DNA of 64,000 nt from Bin87 sp963665395. GTDB taxonomy: Bacteria > Chloroflexota > Dehalococcoidia > Lucifugimonadales > UBA3495. A program made the position numbers and the translations under genes. Below are positions 33,800 to 44,223 of the stretch, one piece after another; positions within the stretch are counted from its first letter, which is position 1, and each line of letters begins with the position of its first letter. The notes beneath the pieces are model-generated. The model was given only the letters and a program-made list of their open reading frames with translations, made no database searches and was not told where the DNA came from. The stretch lies in contig OY762251.1 of assembly GCA_963665395.2 (NCBI GenBank), positions 3,968,001 through 4,032,000 of the forward strand, given 5' to 3'.

Positions 33800-34708
33800 A
33801 TGTATGAGTAGCGGTGTGGGGCTTTGGTAGAAGCCGGTCTGGACGCCGGGAGCGGCAACCGGGGGTTGGCATCCCGTGCGGTAAGAGTTGCCAACGAACC
33901 CGCGACTTCGGGTAAGTCGGCGGTCATGAGCCGGTTGAGGCGTCTGACGACCACGCCCGGCCGCTGAGAGGCGCCGTAGGCATCCCAAGGTTTATTATCA
34001 GGATTTTGCGGTGGAAACCGTCGCGCACCCGCAACAGGCGGTTGGGACGGGGCGAGGCTTGCCGTGACGGGGGTTGGCGCAAACGACCGCCGGCAGGATA
34101 TACGCGGGTGAGTGCGTCGTACGAGCGATATGGACAGGCCGGGAAGGCGACCTGTCGAAGCTAGGGAAAGGGATCCGGGCAGGAAAGGCGTCGCGAACCG
34201 CGTGGATAGAGCGGCAAGGCAGGGGCGGCAGAGCGGTCCTCGCTGACGGCTGCGTTGTGGGCGATCCGTCGCGTCGCCGGCGGATACTGGTCTATCGGTT
34301 CCTGAACTTCCGGAATGTCGACGTACCGCCGCGACCAACAGGGGCCGGAACGCGCCACGGCCCACAGGTATCCGGTACGGGGCAAGCCCTGATTTCGCCG
34401 GCGTACAGCAATGCCTGCGGCTGTGTGTGGACATACCGGCCGACGAAGACGGTTGACCGACTAACGGCGACCGAGCGACAGACGAAATCGCCTGGCGCTC
34501 GGTGGGCCGGTGGCGCAAAGTCGTTGGTACGCAGCGTCAATGACCGCTGCCATTCACGGTGGGCAATCTCGGTTAGCGCGTTCAACGACCCTTGTTTAGC
34601 TTCAGGCACTCTCCTCGCTGGCCGGACCGTCGCCGCCATTTGCCGAAACCTGTTGAGAATGTCTTGCCGCGCCTAGCGATAGCTCGCCGCTTACGCGAAC
34701 GCGACCGT
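33800..34708. other. Gene-free stretch in the island
   Basis: About 900 bases with open frames on both strands that are Arg/Pro/Ser-rich and resemble no family. I see no coding region, RNA gene or clear repeat here; it is probably decayed mobile DNA. Confidence 0.5.
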
Positions 34709-35240
34709 CAGGGTGGCGAACCGCACGCAGCAGGCCAAATTTGCCGCGTACAGCGGCTCTGATGGCCTCAGACGGCCATTCGGCATAAAAATACCACTGA
34801 ACCGTTTTGAGGGCCGTTTAGGGCCTGCAAACGATCTCCGGCGCCCCCTGACACTTCCACACCTGGGCGGAGCCGAATCGGAGCCGATCAAGACCAGGTC
34901 GTTATCTTCCAGCTGTGGTTGAGCCGTCCAAGGGTGGCAAACTTTATCCCAGTAACCCTAATTTACCGCCTACAGCGCCTCTGACGGCCATTCGGCATAA
35001 AGTGTTTGCCGCTGAACGATTCGAGGCCCTGTAAAGGCCTCAAAATGAGCTCCGGCACTCCTGCCCCACCGAACCTGCCACTGTGCTCAGAGCCGCGCTG
35101 ACAGCGTTAATGTTGCGAACCATACGCGGCTTCCACCGTTTTCCGGGTTCCCCGCCTCTGACGGCATCCGACGGCCAACTGCAAATTTGCCACCGAACCG
35201 GGGTGAGAGCCTTAGGAGGCTTCAAAATTGGAACCAACAA
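34709..35240 (+). repeat. Diverged direct repeats (about 220-bp units) upstream of the Rep-like gene
   Basis: A unit containing GGGTGGC(A/G)AAC, ACAGCG(G/C)CTCTGA(T/C)GGC, GACGGCCATTCGGCATAAA, then TGAACC/GATT and a GGCCT-rich segment, appears at about 34709 and again at about 34932. A third, weaker copy starts near 35149 (GCCTCTGACGGCATCCGACG). Identity is partial and spacing ~220 bases. The array ends about 250 bases before the start codon of the transposase-Rep gene. Confidence 0.55.
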
Positions 35241-35362
35241 CAGGGTCGCTGCCGCACTTCATGGCGCGCTTTCGAGACCGCACCGTGCCTCCAAGGGGGA
35301 CGCCAACCTGCAGCCCGCCACGCAGTTTGACGGGACAGGGTTTGGGGGTCTACCTAGGAATT

Positions 35363-35390
35363 GTCGCTACGCGACCCTAGCGTAGCTAGG
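35363..35390. repeat. Two abutting small hairpins upstream of the Rep-like gene
   Basis: GTCGC-TAC-GCGAC (35363-35375) and CCTAGC-GTA-GCTAGG (35376-35390) are perfect stem-loops with three-base loops, back to back. An AT-richer stretch follows (35400-35440). HUH nucleases recognise such hairpins, so this is a candidate nick site or origin. Confidence 0.5.
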
Positions 35391-35492
35391 ATACCCGATA
35401 CTATCACTAGGATCCGCCAGAAATTAATCGTATATTCTCACCTACCGATATTGCCACCCACCGAGCGAACCCCACGAACCGAGTGAGAGTGC

Positions 35493-37139
35493 ATGGCAGG
35501 AAAGCGCCGTCCCGCTGATCGTAGCTTCCTGGACGATGCGACGAGAGAGCAGTTAGAGCGGCTGAGCCGCCGACGGAAAGGACCCCGCAGGGTGGCCCAA
35601 CGGGCCAGGATCATCCTGGCGTGCGACGGCGGAGTGGCCGATAGGCAGGCAGCGGCGAGCCTGAGGGTGTCGGCGCAGACGGTCGCCAAATGGCGCAAGC
35701 GTTTTCTGCGGGAGGGGCTGGAAGGGCTCGGTGATGAACCGCGCACAGGCCGTAGGCGGTCGGTGACGGACCAAGAGGTCATCAAGATCATCGACCAGAC
35801 GCTTTCGGTTCCCTCGAACGGCTCCGCTCGGTGGACACTGGCGGCCATGGCCGAAGCGACCGGCTGGAGCGAGAGCACGGTCCGCCGGGTGTGGGACGGT
35901 TGCGGAATCCGGTCGGACTGGATGATTTGCGCCGGTTTGAACCCAGACCTGTTGGAATACGGCGTCTGGTCCGTAGTCGGCGTGTACCGGCAATTCGACT
36001 TGACGGCAATCGCCATCTCCGTTGACGCCCAATGGAGCGAAGAGATTCCGCCTTTCGTCTGGGAAGCGTCCTCAAAACGTCAGAGCGTCCCGCATCAAAC
36101 CGTACCGAACGAAACGCGTCCGTCCTGCGATCAAGCGGGTCAGGAAGCGGAGGCCCTATTCGAGGATTTCCTGGATGCCGTCATCCCGAAAGAACGCAAC
36201 GACCGGATGGTTTTCCTGATGGTGAACAACGTGGAATTGCATCGCGCCGCCCTGCTCCACCGGTGGAAAGCGCAAAGGGCGGTGACGCACGTCAGCCGCG
36301 TCGTTGGCGAGGCGTGGCGCGCCGCCATGGAGCAGTTGCGCACCATGATGACCCTGAGGGGGGCGAGGTGCAGGGTTCACGGTGATGATCGTCGGATGGT
36401 GCCAACGCTGGAGCGACTGCCCCGAGCGTTCGCGGTCTGGGCGAACCGTCACGACGGGGCTCAGGAAAGCTCAGATTGTCGATGCCGGTCCCTACGCAAG
36501 AGCGATGCCTTGGACAGGCGATATATCGGGCAGTCGTTCAAGGGGAAGCGACGGTACTGGAAATGTAAGTGCAATGGCGCGGATTGCGCGAACTGCAGCT
36601 TGCGCCGGTACTGGAGAATTTGTGCCGACGTGACCCACGCCTGGCATAAAGACGTGAGGACCGGGCCGGTCTGGTGGTTCACGCTGACGTATCGCGCTTC
36701 CAAAATATTCACCACCAAAGATTGGTTGGAGCGGGCTCACCGGCACTTGGACAGCCTGAGGAGCCGTTGGCGGCGCCGTTGGGGCGCCATGCCGCCATAC
36801 CTGTGGGGATTGGAGTTCACGGTGGCCGGCACTCCGCACTTCCACATCATGGTCCCTCAGCGAGGGCACGAAGACCTCCGGTCGCTGCGAACCTGGTTGA
36901 GGAAGAGTTGGTCCGACATCACCGGAGGTGGGCGCAATCGGACCACTGGCTCCGGCCGGTTGATACGGGTTGACCGGCGCACCGAGGCGGCGAGGGTGAT
37001 ACCCTACGTATTAAAATCCTTGCAATATCCAAAGTCCACGCGACCGGTTCCGCCCGATATGCTCCACTTCCGCAGTTGGGCGCTCTCCGTAGATTGGAAG
37101 CCGACCAGACGTACGGAACGGCGGGAAGGCCGTCGATAA
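35493..37139 (+). CDS. Composite protein: degenerate IS630-type transposase fused to HUH Rep endonuclease domain
   Basis: 548 aa in one frame. Residues about 25-140 are an IS630-like HTH pair (RRVAQRARIILACDGGVADRQAAASLRVSAQTVAKWRKRFL and GWSESTVRRVWDGCGI). A DDE-like region follows with D178 (ISVDA), N245 in LMVNNVELH where IS630 enzymes have Asp, and E280 in WRAAME. A Cys-rich linker (CKCNGADCANC) precedes a Rep-like domain: motif 1 WWFTLTY (394-400), HUH motif TPHFHIMVP with H449 and H451, and motif 3 IPYVLK with Y505 and K508. The last resembles rolling-circle/G2P-type initiators. The Rep half looks catalytically complete, the transposase half does not. The ATG at 35493 has GAGTGAGAG upstream. 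It is the longest intact frame in an otherwise decayed region. Confidence 0.75.
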   Translation: MAGKRRPADRSFLDDATREQLERLSRRRKGPRRVAQRARIILACDGGVADRQAAASLRVSAQTVAKWRKRFLREGLEGLGDEPRTGRRRSVTDQEVIKIIDQTLSVPSNGSARWTLAAMAEATGWSESTVRRVWDGCGIRSDWMICAGLNPDLLEYGVWSVVGVYRQFDLTAIAISVDAQWSEEIPPFVWEASSKRQSVPHQTVPNETRPSCDQAGQEAEALFEDFLDAVIPKERNDRMVFLMVNNVELHRAALLHRWKAQRAVTHVSRVVGEAWRAAMEQLRTMMTLRGARCRVHGDDRRMVPTLERLPRAFAVWANRHDGAQESSDCRCRSLRKSDALDRRYIGQSFKGKRRYWKCKCNGADCANCSLRRYWRICADVTHAWHKDVRTGPVWWFTLTYRASKIFTTKDWLERAHRHLDSLRSRWRRRWGAMPPYLWGLEFTVAGTPHFHIMVPQRGHEDLRSLRTWLRKSWSDITGGGRNRTTGSGRLIRVDRRTEAARVIPYVLKSLQYPKSTRPVPPDMLHFRSWALSVDWKPTRRTERREGRR

Positions 37140-37777
37140 CCTGGACTGGGCCGAAAGGCGAGGCGCACAGGATTGGTGGTGCTCCAATTCCGAATCGGAA
37201 AGGCCGGCGACGGTGAGGAACGAAGGAATGGCATAGCCGAGGAACGTCAGCAATCCAACGAAGCCACCGAGGTCTGCTTGCGTTTCATCGACATCCAAAG
37301 CATTGTTTTTCAAGATGCCGGTCCCAAAATCTTGGAGGATTACCATCTCGGAAACCTCGGCGACGGGAGACTTTCGGTCACCGCTCGCATATCGCGGCCC
37401 AAGCTCACAGAGTTGGTGCCGGTCCACTGCTTCGGAAAGGCGGGGAAGGCGTGGACCACAAGGCAGAGGACATCCGGACCATTTGGGCCTCGGAGAGGAC
37501 CTGGCGGTAAGCGTTGGGTATGCCAAGATTTGCCGCGCCTTCGAGCCTGGATAGGGGGACACACTGGCCGTGGGTGAGTCGCTCGGCCGATTTGACGACC
37601 CCATCGTGGGCGACAGACATAGATGATCAAGCCCTTGGGCCGTAGTCGTCGCGACTCCACCCTGTTTCAGCTCGCCGCCAAGCAGCTGCGAGCTGTCATG
37701 CACTCCAACCGCCTGCGGTTCCCCATAGACAAGCAGCTGGACTTCGCCGAGCTCACAGAGCCTTTGGAAGATTGACG
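37140..37777. other. Stretch with no supported gene; possible transposase N-terminal scrap
   Basis: No recognisable coding region from 37140 to about 37620. At 37623-37775 a 50-codon frame (MIKPLGRSRRDSTLFQLAAK ... FAELTEPLED) ends just before the MITE. It could be the 5' part of the transposase remnant that resumes after the MITE, but this is uncertain. Confidence 0.4.
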
Positions 37778-37910
37778 TAGGAGTTACGCAGTTGGGTTAT
37801 CGCCAGGAAATTTAACGCAAAGGCGCGAAGACGCAGAGACGCAAAGGGAAATTTTTACTGGCGCCAGTATCGCTATCGATAAAATTCCGCGCTCAACTGC
37901 GTAAGTCCTA
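37778..37910. mobile_element. 133-bp MITE with 17-bp terminal inverted repeats
   Basis: The left end TAGGAGTTACGCAGTTG and the inverted right end TAGGACTTACGCAGTTG differ at one position. The interior contains CGCAAAGGCGCGAAGACGCA and AT-rich runs and has no coding capacity. The TAGGACTTACGCA end is shared by known MITE/IS termini in other bacteria. It lies inside transposase-like debris, so it is a secondary insertion. Confidence 0.8.
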
Positions 37911-38290
37911 TGACATTGTCCTGGCTTCGGGAGGCCGGCCCTCCATCCCGAGGCGACGGCGAAAACGTTTCCGGTCCACTCGCTGCACATCATCGCCTAC
38001 CGCCAGTTTCGCTTCCTGACCGGCGACGACCCAGTGTCTGACCATTCCAGCATCAACCACTTCATCGACCGGATCGGCCCGGATGGGTTTGCGGCAATCT
38101 GCGATGGCTTGAACGACGAGTTGCTGCGGCCGGATATGTTGTCGCCGGAGATTTGCGTGGATTCCAGGCTGGTCAAGGCGAACGTGAACGGTTACGGTTA
38201 CGGACTCGAACTCCGCCGTATCGCCGCGGCGAAGTTTGAGGACCAGGCCATCAAGGAAAAGGCCCTCTTCGTGCTGGGGAAACCGAGATT
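37911..38290 (+). pseudogene. IS1182/IS5-like transposase fragment
   Basis: The plus strand reads YRQFRFLTGDDPVSDHSSIN then HFIDRIGPDGFAAICDGLNDELLRPDMLSPEICVDSRLVKANVN, the characteristic F-GLD-DPVPDHS----FR..G ... VD-T-V-AN pattern. Sequence before 37995 is frameshifted relative to this, and homology is lost after about 38280. The MITE sits at its upstream edge. Confidence 0.65.
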
Positions 38291-38569
38291 GAGGACTACG
38301 GTGTTGAGCGTGAAGAGGTCAGGCTATTCCAGAGTGCGGAAGGCCGATTGCCGCAGATCCCTGTGGAAACCGCTGCTCGTTTTTGACCGCCGGAACGCGG
38401 CGCGCGGCTGGACCGGCGCACCAGGAGAGTGTCGTCGTTGACCTTGGGCGAGTTCATCTTTTTCTGCGGGGTAATCCACGCCTCCGGAGTAGGAGTCGAA
38501 GATGGTTCCTGTATTGCTTGTGGGCTGCCATTGACACCGGTGTCTTCGGCTGGCGGTACCGACTACAGT

Positions 38570-38689
38570 AAAGGATCTCTCCGTAATCTGCCGGAGGAGC
38601 GGAACATCTATCTGCCGTTGGCTGCCTCCCTCCTGCCAGCGGAGATTCACTCCCTGTATTTCCACTCGGAGCACCTCCTTGTACGCCAT
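38570..38689 (-). pseudogene. IS21-type IstA N-terminal fragment
   Basis: The minus strand starts MAYKEVLRVEIQGVNLRWQE then GGSQRQIDVPLLRQITERSF, close to the MAYREV-R-EI-EVIR-WQ-G-SQR-IAR--GL---TVRKY start of IstA-like transposases. It decays after about 40 codons. Confidence 0.55.
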
Positions 38690-38760
38690 CGCAGCACCTC
38701 AAAATCGAAGTGCGGCAATGGGCACCGGTTTGGCCCTCAAGGTGGGCAATGCTCATGAAA

Positions 38761-41025
38761 ATCTCGGTCAAATATCCTGAACATTTCACGATTTGGATGA
38801 TCAAAGTTGGTGAAAATTGACATCGTCAGGCCTGTCCCGTCAAGGACGCCTGCCCTCCGCCGAGACGACAGCAGCGGCGCTTCAGTCTCGCCATTTGTCA
38901 CCGGTCTGCTTTGGATGGATCGAGACCAGAACCGTACCTCGACGTACCGACGGGAGCTCCGTCGCCGGCAGACCATAGCGGATGGGAACCGCGCTTCTCT
39001 GGAACGGTTGGGATGGGAAAAGTTCAGACTGAGTGGCCCGCGGAAGGTGGACTGCGTTGCCCCACAACGTGCTGAAGATGGCGCGGAGACTGGGTGGCGG
39101 CGTCCAAAGGGTACGCAACGGGCGATGCCGCGGCCGATTTCGTCGGTGAGGCATGGCTTTTTGGATGGCTAATCCAGGGCCTTTCCGAAGTCCCCTTTCA
39201 CCCGCTCGTGGTACCCTGTAGAACCATAAACCGTACAAATGGGCATCCCTCGACCAGCTCAGGATGAGCGGCATCTGATGGCGGCCAAAGATGTCAAATT
39301 ACAGGGTGATTAGGCTGGTGGTCCTTCCACCTCAGGCCCGTCCTACGGGATATTCACGAGCACCTCGACGGCTTTCTCAGCAGACCTTACGCCGAACAAT
39401 GACATCGTGCAGCGTGTCCAAAGCGCGACAGTTGTCGCTCACTTCCTCTGCCGCCGTGTCCGGATCATTTGGGCTGCCGAGCCCTCATCTTGTTCTAAAA
39501 GCGCCTGATCCCCATTTTCGTCCGACCCCGCGAGCGTAATTGTCCCGAAGTTGTGCATCCAAATAGGCATGTCCATTTGCATCGGAGCCAACACCCAGTT
39601 TTTTGATACACGTCCGAGTCAGATACGCGCAAACAGGTATCTCCGTTTGCAGGATTGGACCCAGTCAACAACAAATTCCATGGTTGATAGCTATAGTATG
39701 CCGTCGCTACTGCCAATCTGTACCTTCGTTTGCATCAGCGCGCATATCATCGCCAAAATCGGAACTGTCGGGGGAATGAGGTAGGAAACGTGGAAAATCA
39801 AGCAGGGTGGCATGCACATAGGTTTGCAGGGCGTTTGCGACCGACGGAGGCGGAGCCGGAAGACCAGCGTTCTAATTTTGGGATAAAGGCGGCATCGCAG
39901 CGGAAGGCGCAAGGGCGGTAGCGACGTCGGCAGTCACGGGGAGAACAACGGACGGGCCAACGCAGCCTGATTTCAAAGTCTTGGCCTCGGGGTCCGTTGG
40001 GCCGATACCGTGGGCTGAGAAGGGCCGCCGGGAGAGACGATTGCTCGACGTGAGCGACGCGGTGGGGGACGGACCTGCGGGATGACGGCGCTGGCCGTCT
40101 GACGATTGCGTCAGGCTCAACCAATAGGCGGGGTGATGAACCGAGGAGCACGGCGGAAGTGGTCAGGCGGCCAGACTGGACCGCGCGTCGACTTGGCCGT
40201 ATGCGAAGGGACCTCCGAGCGGCCGAACCCTACCGATGCGTTGGGATGGAGCTGGGCCGGCGCGCCGGAGTCTGAACTCCAGCGGAGCTGAAATCTCCGT
40301 TTGGGGAACAAGTGTAAGCCAGCCCGATAACTACCCACCAGTATCCTGCCTAGACTTGCAGCGCGTTCCGGCGCCGCCGCTTCACTTCCTTCCGACGGCT
40401 GGGCTGGCGCCAGCGAAATCCGCCCGCCTGGCGGCTCGCCATAGGCCTGACGCCTAAGCTCAGGTTGTCGAGCAACTGCCTCAGGATCCGGCCCCAGCAG
40501 CGCCTCCGGCAGCGTTGAAATCAAGGGGGCCGCAGTTGGACAGACCCCGCGTCTGGCTTGGCGCGGGTTTCGCCAGGCGCGGCTTCGGTCTGATAGCAGG
40601 CCGGAAAGCTCCGGTCAGCGATAGTGATAAGGCCACCGCTGGCGACCTCAACCAAGCCATCATCCAGGCCATCCAGGAATACGCCGGCTTCAACCGCAGC
40701 CACTGGACCGATGTCATGGCGGAGTGAGAGGGATGCACCCAATCCGTCTGACGCCTACCGTCTCCTCAAGCGTTCCGGCCTGCTTGTCGCCATGCAGCGC
40801 CATACGCCCAAACATCGGACGCGCCGCAAACCGATGCCACGGCGAGACATGCTGCCAAAGACCAATGGTAGCCGCCACGCCTGGTTGGAGATACGAGGGC
40901 CCAGAGTCGCTCCGTTGCTGGCCGTGGACAATGCCGCCGGCGCCGTTGCCGACGCCGTGTTTTGCATCAGCGCGAACAACCGCCGGACGTGTCATCGACC
41001 AAGGGCTGGGGCTTTCCCTGGCGCC
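38761..41025. other. Long gene-free stretch in the island
   Basis: About 2.3 kb without a frame I can support. The open frames present are short, overlap on both strands and are rich in Arg, Pro and Ser. A segment near 39390-39500 (NDIVQRVQSATVVAHFLCRR) and one near 40640-40725 (LNQAIIQAIQEYAGFNRSHW) look protein-like but could not be assigned. Confidence 0.45.
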
Positions 41026-41029
41026 TTAA

Positions 41030-41972
41030 CGCGACCGCCTGGCAGTCTTCAAGAACACCGCCCGCCAGCGGGAGACGGCGGCGGAAGCCATCCAATTCAC
41101 TCCCTCATTGCAGGAACTGGGGATACCACGGACTTCGCCCGCTCTCCCAAGCCGAGGGGCGTGCGGAACGTGCCGCAGGGACCTCCTTCCAGGACCATCG
41201 ACCAGGCTGGGCTTCACGCATGATTCTGAAGTTGCACGGGGCTTTGTAGTCAGGCTCCCCAGGATGCCTCTTGCTCTCGGATACAGCCACTTTCGCCTCC
41301 GTCTGGGCCTCGGCTTCCAACGCCGCCATGGCCGCGCGGATCTTCTCCGGCCGGCCTTGCCGAAAGGCCACTCCTCAGGCAATTCATCGCCCCTCTGCTC
41401 CTTTCCGTAGGGCCGGTCTTCCGCTTCGTCCATGTCCTGGGATCGTCGCAACAATTGGCCAGCCTCGGCCGGCAACTTTGTTCCTTTCTCTATCATGTGC
41501 TGGCCGGTCATCGCCTTGCGCTTCGATGCGTTGGACTTGACCTTGGTGCCGTCTAACGCCACGTGTCCCAGCTGCACCACCCCAATCTGGTGGGACGGCA
41601 TCGGCCCTTGCCAAAACAACCTCGACCACGCCGGCAGGCGATCCTTGCGAAAGTCCAGGACAGCACGGAAGTCCGGCGTGTTATTCGCCACCAGGACCCG
41701 GAAGGCGATGTCCTCTTGGAGCAGGCGCCCATCCGTCGTGAAGATGGCGCCCCGCTCGATAAGCGTACCGCAGCGCCTGCACCATCAGCTTTGGACGTTG
41801 GGCGGTCCCCGCGTTGCTCCGTCTCATGGCGGTCCGTGACCTCCGACAGGTCCTGCCGGTCCACCATGTCGGGGATGAAGCAGGCCCGACAGTCTTTGGT
41901 CAGCCACTCCTGCAAAGCCTGCGGCGACAGCAGTTTTCGGTCCGGATCGAAGGGAAGACAGGCCTCCTTCAT
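41030..41972 (-). pseudogene. IS1182-family transposase pseudogene
   Basis: On the minus strand the N-terminus reads MKEACLPFDPDRKLLSPQAL and FIPDMVDRQDLSEVTDRHE. After a frameshift near 41700, ANNTPDFRAVLDFRKDRLPA, then VQLGHVALDGTKVKSNASKR and EDRPYGKEQRGDELPEEW follow. These are IS1182 hallmarks in order. At least two frame breaks are present and the C-terminal catalytic part is unreadable, so it is inactive. Confidence 0.8.
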
Positions 41973-42079
41973 CGCGGGTCTCCGCCGGTTTGATGATCCG
42001 ACTATCTTGCCCCCGAACGCCTCGCAGACCCCGCTTCTCGGACGGGTTGCCGGAGGCCCAGACCTGCCCACTCCGACAG

Positions 42080-43420
42080 CCGCCATGGCAGCACTGCGCG
42101 CTCCCCTGCGGTGCTGTCACCAAACCGTACTGGCGGCAGGTCCGACCGTTGATGGCGGGTGCGATCCCGGCTGCCGGCCAGCGCATCTTCGCCGCGGAGT
42201 TCCGCGTCATGGAACGCGGCGACCATGACGACAATTCCAGTTACTACACGGCGCTCAACCGAGCCGTGTCTTCGTCCCGCGACGCTTCCCACATCTTGCC
42301 GCTGGTCCCTGCTTCAGTGCCTGGATGGTGACGACAGTCAGTTGGTATTCGGCAACAGCGAAATCCCGAAGCGGCAGCGCAGCGCAAAGGCCAAGGCTCG
42401 CGGAGCCTACCGTGACGCGGCGTGTTCCAGTCGCCGCCATCCGGTTTGAGCCGGCGGGTTGCGCCGGATCTCTCCGATGTGTTTGGGGCATGTCCCTTGG
42501 GTGGACGGTGTTGGGCCCGGCCGGCGCTCACCGTGCCGGCACCATCATCGCCCTATCACCGGCGGCCGGCATGCCGCCGCTGGAACATCATCGAGGGGGC
42601 GCTACGGATGCTCATGCTGCGGTGTCGCCGGCCGCCCGTCGGTCCTGGCGCTGGTAAGCGACAGTGGCGACGCCGACTTCCACCTGATCCCCAGCTGTCG
42701 GTCCCTTCGGGAGCCCGTCGCTCTCATCGTCGGACTGCGCTTGGACGCCGCCCTCTACGCGCCAGCGCCACGCCACCGCGTGAGCCCGTTCAGAACGACC
42801 GACGCCGCAATCATTCCTGGACCGGAACAGTGTGGCGTGGGACAACGCCGCGGCGGCCAGGTGCGACGGCACCACACCCATCGCGGGACTCACCTCCCGG
42901 ACCGCCGTCCTGTGTCGCGCGGGCAAGCAGCCCGTCGCCATCCGCTGGGCGCCGGTCGGCGACCCCAAAGGCTGCCTCGAACCTCAAGCCCTACTCCGCA
43001 CCGCCCCCTCGGCTGACCCAAGTCAAATCCTCCAGTGGTTTGTCTTGCGCAGGCCCGCCTCAGGCGGAGAGGTCTCCTTCCAGGAGGCGCGGAACGCGCC
43101 CATCCTGCAGGTTCTCTTCTCTTGGACCACCCTGGTTGCCCACGCCTTGCAGCAACATCATCCCATCATCCGCCACACCGCCCCTTCGTTCGACAAACCG
43201 TTGCCGACCTTCGTGGACGCCATCGCCCTGGCGCGACTCCGCCTTCGGCCGGCGTCAGAGTGTTGATGACTGCGGGCCGGCACCCCCGATGTGCGGAAAA
43301 TCTCCACCATCCGGTGGTACGGGATGGCGGATACTCCCGCTTGCGCCGCTTGAATCGCGCAAACTCCGGCCAAGTGGTCCTCTGCATACCGCCGCGCGGC
43401 CCTGCGATTTGGACAGACTG
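42080..43420 (+). pseudogene. IS701-family (DDE) transposase pseudogene
   Basis: Frame-shifted blocks on the plus strand match IS701-type transposases in order: PYWRQVRPLMAGAIPAAGQR with VMERG-(x)-YYTALNRAVSSSRDAS (42140-42300), DGDDSQLVFG-(x)-ARGAYRD (42330-42420), ALVSDSGDADFHLI and LREPVALIVGLRLDAALYAP (42650-42770), then DNAAAARCDGTTPI, VAIRWAPVGDPKG and QILQWFVLRR ... FQEAR ... TFVDAIALARLRL (42838-43250). At least four frame changes separate the blocks. Confidence 0.75.
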
Positions 43421-44212
43421 ACGCGCACCTGCCGCGGCGATTGCTTCACCTCTCCTTCGGTCCGTTGCTTTGCTCTACGTCCGGCGCGAGGAGCGCCAGA
43501 GTTCCGCTAAAACCGGTGCCCCGGGTCCACACTGGGAAAAGGACGGCGCCCGTTGGCCTACAGTGTCGGCACCCTTACCGGGCACGGCGACAAAACGGTG
43601 GGTTGGCGACAGTACGGCAACGTATGGGTGACCCGCTTTCGGTCGCCTCCCCGCCACAGCATCCATTGGCTTGACTCCTAGGTGAGTGCTGCCGTTCCGG
43701 GAAGAGCGACCAGCCAGCCTATTCCTGTCCCGACCACCGGACACTACCTCAGGTGAGGCCAACGCCAACCACCCATAACTAAATTCCAACCCGGCGATGA
43801 CACCGTAGGCGGATTTCATCATCGCCAGTGTGCGCAGGCCAGGAGTTTGACCGGCAGTATCGGACGCGCTGCTGGTGGCCACGGCGGCGGTCTCCCTTAC
43901 CGGGCAGAGTAATCGCCGTTCCACAAACGCGCTACAGCCTTGTAACGCAGCCAGACCGTAAATGCCCAGCAGGTTTCTCCCAGGAGGTTTACCGGGCAGC
44001 AACTCCGGGAAGCGCGCTACAGGCAACCGGGCATACCGGGGCGGGGCGCAACGGCCAGCCGTCGACCCCGTCACCTTGGCGGGAATTCGCTTGCATCAGG
44101 ATTCGCCCCGCTTTTTCGCATCCGCGGCCAAGTTTCCATAGGCAAACGAGCCCGAGGCGGAACACTACCGGGGACGTCGGCTTCTGCGTTTGTAAAATCG
44201 GTTCAGTTCAAC
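43421..44212. other. Gene-free stretch before the replication-relaxation-like gene
   Basis: About 790 bases. Open frames exist on both strands but none shows a known motif or a ribosome binding site; nothing is assigned. Confidence 0.45.
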
Positions 44213-44223
44213 AGGAGGGACGA

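Noticed and set aside
33718..34518. 266-aa open frame on the minus strand
   Set aside because: Arg/Ser/Pro-rich with no motif; only its last residues overlap the integrase remnant, in the wrong frame.
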